Shown here piece after piece: positions 61,121 to 64,000 of a stretch of 64,000 nt of DNA. Both the position numbers and the translations under genes were made by a program. Under the pieces are notes generated by a model. It was not told where the DNA came from. It was given only the letters and a program-made list of their open reading frames with translations, and made no database searches. This DNA comes from a bacterium (GTDB lineage: Bacteria; Myxococcota; UBA727; JAUIJE01): NCBI GenBank assembly GCA_030431455.1, contig JAUIJE010000002.1:629294-693293 (forward strand), in the 5' to 3' direction. Within the stretch, counting starts at the first letter, position 1, and each line of letters opens with the position of its first letter.

Positions 61121-63167
61121 GGTTCTTGGTGGACTCGATCTTCACCGTCTTGGTGCTGTCGATGCCGGCGGCTTCGTTGACCAGCCGCACCTTGTGGCGT
61201 CCCGCGGACAGCTTCAGCTTGAACAGCGGGGTGGAGCCTTTGGGCTGACCGTCGATGAAGATCTTGGCCCAGGGGTCGGTGCGCACGGTGAGAAAGCCAG
61301 GCTCTTTGGCTTTCTTCTCGACGATCTTCTCGCGGTCGACGTACTTGATGACCTCTTTTTCTTTGACCACCACCCGGCTGCTGTCGCGCGCGGGCTTGGT
61401 CTTGCGCGAGGACGCCGTCGACCGGCGGTGCATGTCCGCGCTCTCGGTCTTGCTGTCGCCCCAATCCAATGTCACTGAGATCGTCTTGGTGCGATAGCCG
61501 TTGGCCACGAGCTTGATCTTGTGGGTGCCGGGGTCGAGGAAGTCGAGCTCCCGGGAGGCGAGGGCGATCCACGGGTGGTTGGGCCCCGACACCGACTCCA
61601 GCCGGCACCCGTCGGGGGCGTCGGCGATGCGCAACCGCGGCTTCACCTTCTCGATGCGAACCTCCTCGGTGGCGACCTTGCCGTCGGGGGTCTCGACTTC
61701 GATCTTGTGCGCCCCGGGGGCGAGCCCTTTGATGATGGTGGGCACCTTGTCCGGCCAGGCCTTGCCGTCGACGACCACCTTGGCCCCCACCGGCTCATCG
61801 ATCTGGATGTCGGTGGACGTGCCCTTGCGCTTCTTGCTCGATTTCTTTTTGCGGAGCTTGATCTTCGGCTTGGCCGCGACCTTCGGCTGCTCCGCATCGT
61901 CCTCGTCGGCCTGGGCGGTGGGGGGCGTGCCGTCCTCGACCCCGTCACCCGGCGTCCGCAGGTCGGGGATCGCTTCGTCTTTGCCCCCCGACAGCGCCAC
62001 GAACGACACCACCAGCAGCGCGAGCACCCCCACCAACCCCGCGGCGAGGCCGAGGCGTCGACGCTGCTTGAGCTCCACCATGGTGGTCATGGTGGTGGGG
62101 GTGGCGCCCGGTTCTTGGGGACCGGACGAGTCGAGGTTGATGATGAAGTTGTCTTTGGACGGGGTGAGGTCCTTGGTGACCTCATCGAGCTGGGCCCCGA
62201 GCACGGTGCGGACAAAGTCCGCGACCTGGGTCTGGCCCACCGCCCGGGAGCAGGTGTCGAGGTAGCCGCGCAGGTCGTTGGCGGCATCGGCCAATCGTGG
62301 ATAGCGGTCGGCGGGGTCGCGCTGGAGCATGCGCATCACGACCTGCTCGAGCAGCGGGGGGAACCCGGGCACCACCTGCGAGGGCACCGGCACCGGCTCC
62401 TTGAGGATTTTCTCCAAGGTCTTGAGCTCGTTGTCGCCCTTGAACAGCCGCTGGTTGGTGGTCATCTCCCAGAGCACGGCCCCGAGGGCGAACTGGTCGG
62501 CGCGGCCGTCGATGTTGTCCCCGCGGATTTGTTCGGGGGCCATGTACTGCAGCTTGCCCTTGAGCATGCCGGTGGCGGTGCGGGTCGAGCGGTTGGCGGC
62601 TTTGGCGATGCCGAAGTCGACCACCTTGGTCACGCCGTCGCCGCGCACCATGATGTTCTGGGGGGAGATGTCGCGGTGCACGATGTTGAGCGGGGTGCCG
62701 TCCATGCTCACCGCGTGGTGGGCGTGGTCCAGGCCGAGGGCCGCGTCGTGGACCATGCGCGCCGACACCTGAAAGGGGACGGCAAGCCCCTGCCGCGCGG
62801 CGGTGCGTTGCAGCTTGGCGAGGTCACCCCCGTGGATGAACTCCATGGCGATGAAGTAGATGCCGTTCCACAGCCCAACCTCGTAGATGCCGACGATGTT
62901 CGGGTGGTTGAGCGTGGCCGCGACCCGCGCCTCGTCGAGGAACTGGTCGACGAAGCCCTCTTGTTCGGCCAGCTCGGGAAGCAAGCTCTTCAGGATCACC
63001 AGCCGGTCGACGGCGACCCCGGTCTGGCGGGCGAGGAACACTTCCCCCATGCCCCCGAGCGCGAGCCGCCGGATGACCTCGTACTTGCCGAAAATGAGGT
63101 TCGCCGACTGGCTGTCGAAGGGACCACCGTCACCTGAACCCACCACGGAATTGGCGTGCATGTTCAT
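61095..63167 (-). CDS. Membrane Ser/Thr protein kinase with PEGA-type extracellular domains
   Basis: A 690-residue receptor-like kinase. The kinase domain is at about 28-300: LALGGMGEVFLAR, Lys60 in RLVILKSL, HRDISPQN with Asp166, DFGIAKA with Asp184, and YMAPEQIRG. A helix at about 368-392 crosses the membrane. Outside come a Lys-rich stretch and two PEGA-like sandwiches, VGAKVVVDGKAWPDKVPTI near 456 and GFLTVRTDPWAKIFIDGQPKGSTPL at the C-terminus. PEGA repeats bind surface components. The start is either ATG 63167 or ATG 63161; neither has a good ribosome site. Confidence 0.88.
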   Translation of the reverse strand: MNMHANSVVGSGDGGPFDSQSANLIFGKYEVIRRLALGGMGEVFLARQTGVAVDRLVILKSLLPELAEQEGFVDQFLDEARVAATLNHPNIVGIYEVGLWNGIYFIAMEFIHGGDLAKLQRTAARQGLAVPFQVSARMVHDAALGLDHAHHAVSMDGTPLNIVHRDISPQNIMVRGDGVTKVVDFGIAKAANRSTRTATGMLKGKLQYMAPEQIRGDNIDGRADQFALGAVLWEMTTNQRLFKGDNELKTLEKILKEPVPVPSQVVPGFPPLLEQVVMRMLQRDPADRYPRLADAANDLRGYLDTCSRAVGQTQVADFVRTVLGAQLDEVTKDLTPSKDNFIINLDSSGPQEPGATPTTMTTMVELKQRRRLGLAAGLVGVLALLVVSFVALSGGKDEAIPDLRTPGDGVEDGTPPTAQADEDDAEQPKVAAKPKIKLRKKKSSKKRKGTSTDIQIDEPVGAKVVVDGKAWPDKVPTIIKGLAPGAHKIEVETPDGKVATEEVRIEKVKPRLRIADAPDGCRLESVSGPNHPWIALASRELDFLDPGTHKIKLVANGYRTKTISVTLDWGDSKTESADMHRRSTASSRKTKPARDSSRVVVKEKEVIKYVDREKIVEKKAKEPGFLTVRTDPWAKIFIDGQPKGSTPLFKLKLSAGRHKVRLVNEAAGIDSTKTVKIESTKNLKKVWKLE

Positions 63168-63371
63168 TCCGGCTTCGACCCACCCCTTGATCCGGCCCGC
63201 GGGCTGCGGTGCCGCATCACATCCGGCCCCGGCGATCACGCCGGTGCGCGGACAACCACGGGTCATCGTATGCGATCTCGCCTGCCAGTGGCCATGTCCG
63301 TTCAGTCCGCGACGACCGCGCGCGCCGTCGAGGTGCGACGTGCACGCACACGGGCGCGGCAACCCACGTGG
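63168..63371. other. Spacer between minus-strand genes
   Basis: About 200 bases upstream of the PEGA kinase gene. No gene or strong promoter was recognised. Confidence 0.4.
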
Positions 63372-64000
63372 TCAGCGCTTCTTGCGCCGCTTGCGCTTGG
63401 CCTTTTTGGCCTTGGCCCGGGCCTTGGTCGCTTTTTTCGGCGCGGCCGCGGGCGCGGACAGCGTGATGTCGTAGGCCGAGCGCCAGACCATGCGCACCCG
63501 GGGCGGGATCTTCTCGCCCTCGAACGGCATCGCGCGCAGCCGCCCGTCGAGCTCGACCAGCGCCGCCTCTTCGCTCAACCCGAGCACCCGCGCGCGCTGG
63601 CCCATGGCGTCGTCGACGTGCACCAGGTAGGGGCCAGACTCACATTGTTTGGCCAACGCGCCCGACAGCCGCACCACCAGCGCGTCCTCGTGGCCGCCGT
63701 CCTCGTCGGGCTGCACTTCGGCCAGCCCGTCGACGACGATGTCGCCCAGCCGCAACGGGGTGGGCCGCCGCCACTTGGGCACGGTGTGCACAATTTCCCA
63801 GCCCTTGTCCCCGGCGGCGAACGCAAACAGGCTCTGGCCGCGCTCCTTCTCGTTTGTTTCGCGCGCGGTGTCGGTGCCGAACACCTGCGGGCACGCGGCC
63901 GAGTCGAGGAAGTCCTCGACGTCGTCGGGGGCCGAGGCGGTGGCACCGCCCAACCACAGGGGACAAAACACAACCAAAGCGAGCAAACGGGTCCGCAGCA
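63372..64000 (-). CDS. Exported protein with Lys-rich tail, probably continuing beyond window
   Basis: A hydrophobic N-terminal stretch (LLALVVFCPLWLGGATASA) is a signal peptide; codons for LRTR lie upstream in frame at the window edge, so the true start is likely outside, unless the TTG at 63986 is used. The body (about residues 25-180) has beta-strand phrases such as LRLGDIVVDGLAEVQ and YLVHVDDAMGQRARVLGLS. The last 25 residues are almost all Lys, Arg and Ala (APKKATKARAKAKKAKRKR). The family was not recognised. The basic tail might bind the cell wall, DNA or acidic surface polymers. Confidence 0.65.
   Translation of the reverse strand, partial: LRTRLLALVVFCPLWLGGATASAPDDVEDFLDSAACPQVFGTDTARETNEKERGQSLFAFAAGDKGWEIVHTVPKWRRPTPLRLGDIVVDGLAEVQPDEDGGHEDALVVRLSGALAKQCESGPYLVHVDDAMGQRARVLGLSEEAALVELDGRLRAMPFEGEKIPPRVRMVWRSAYDITLSAPAAAPKKATKARAKAKKAKRKRRKKR

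Noticed and set aside
1-64000. CRISPR arrays, tRNA/rRNA genes, insertion sequences, integrase or phage genes
   Set aside because: No regularly spaced direct repeats, cloverleaf sequences or transposase/integrase motifs were recognised. A dedicated scan could still find a divergent tRNA.

Overview
The window is a GC-rich chromosomal segment, packed with genes on both strands, from a deltaproteobacterial-type predator or saprophyte, most likely a member of Myxococcota (Bradymonadia, Nannocystaceae or a relative). The grounds are: many lipoproteins with Gly-Asp or Asp-Ala-Gly linkers and Cys-rich repeats; two membrane-anchored Ser/Thr kinases with long extracytoplasmic tails; a protein of the myxobacterial DUF2378/TIGR02265 family; a choice-of-anchor-L/MopE-like lipoprotein; and a type II secretion operon of myxobacterial layout. 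The assignment is inference from gene content. No rRNA, tRNA, CRISPR array, insertion sequence or phage was seen.

Layout. 1-7071: a truncated TetR regulator divergent from a RibD/DHFR-like reductase with a duplicated operator between them, then a lipase-like lipoprotein, a small membrane protein, a SUKH-like protein, a Cys-rich lipoprotein, a PilZ protein and a DUF2341/LamG lipoprotein. 7122-12399: a Spo11/topoisomerase VI A subunit with a histone-H1-like tail, queE, and a 1064-residue YwqK-repeat/DUF1963 fusion. 12493-17686: three tandem paralogous lipoproteins built of receptor-L-like repeats. 17715-20186: two membrane proteins (one with a GIDE-like domain) and a pilin-like lipoprotein. 20528-36085: a complete type II secretion operon, gspC-(PDZ gene)-gspD-E-F-G-H-I-J-K-L-M-N, mostly translationally coupled.

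36089-46869: queC, an ArnT/PMT-type glycosyltransferase, a small protein, a three-repeat HTH-like protein, and a minus-strand run of M20 peptidase lipoprotein, PEGA-porin fusion, a protein with 21 cysteines in strict triplet register, an ABC-F ATPase and an alpha/beta hydrolase. 46923-57007: a DUF2378 protein, two coupled paralogous Cys-rich lipoproteins, a Ser/Thr kinase overlapping a periplasmic protein gene, and a Gly-Asp-repeat choice-of-anchor-L lipoprotein. 57149-61120: a compact operon of PlsB-like acyltransferase, GpsA-like dehydrogenase lacking the catalytic lysine, App1-like HAD phosphatase and DUF309 protein. 61095-64000: a PEGA-tailed Ser/Thr kinase and an exported protein with a Lys-rich tail, cut by the window edge.

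How they work together. The secretion operon would export proteins such as the lipases and repeat-rich surface proteins around it, although the lipoproteins themselves use the lipoprotein pathway. The glycerolipid operon looks like one pathway unit (G3P supply, acylation, dephosphorylation). queC and queE belong to the same deazaguanine pathway but are about 27 kb apart. The features that most reward follow-up are the orphan topo VI A subunit, the triplet-cysteine protein, the lysine-less GpsA, the YwqK-DUF1963 fusion and the receptor-L cluster.
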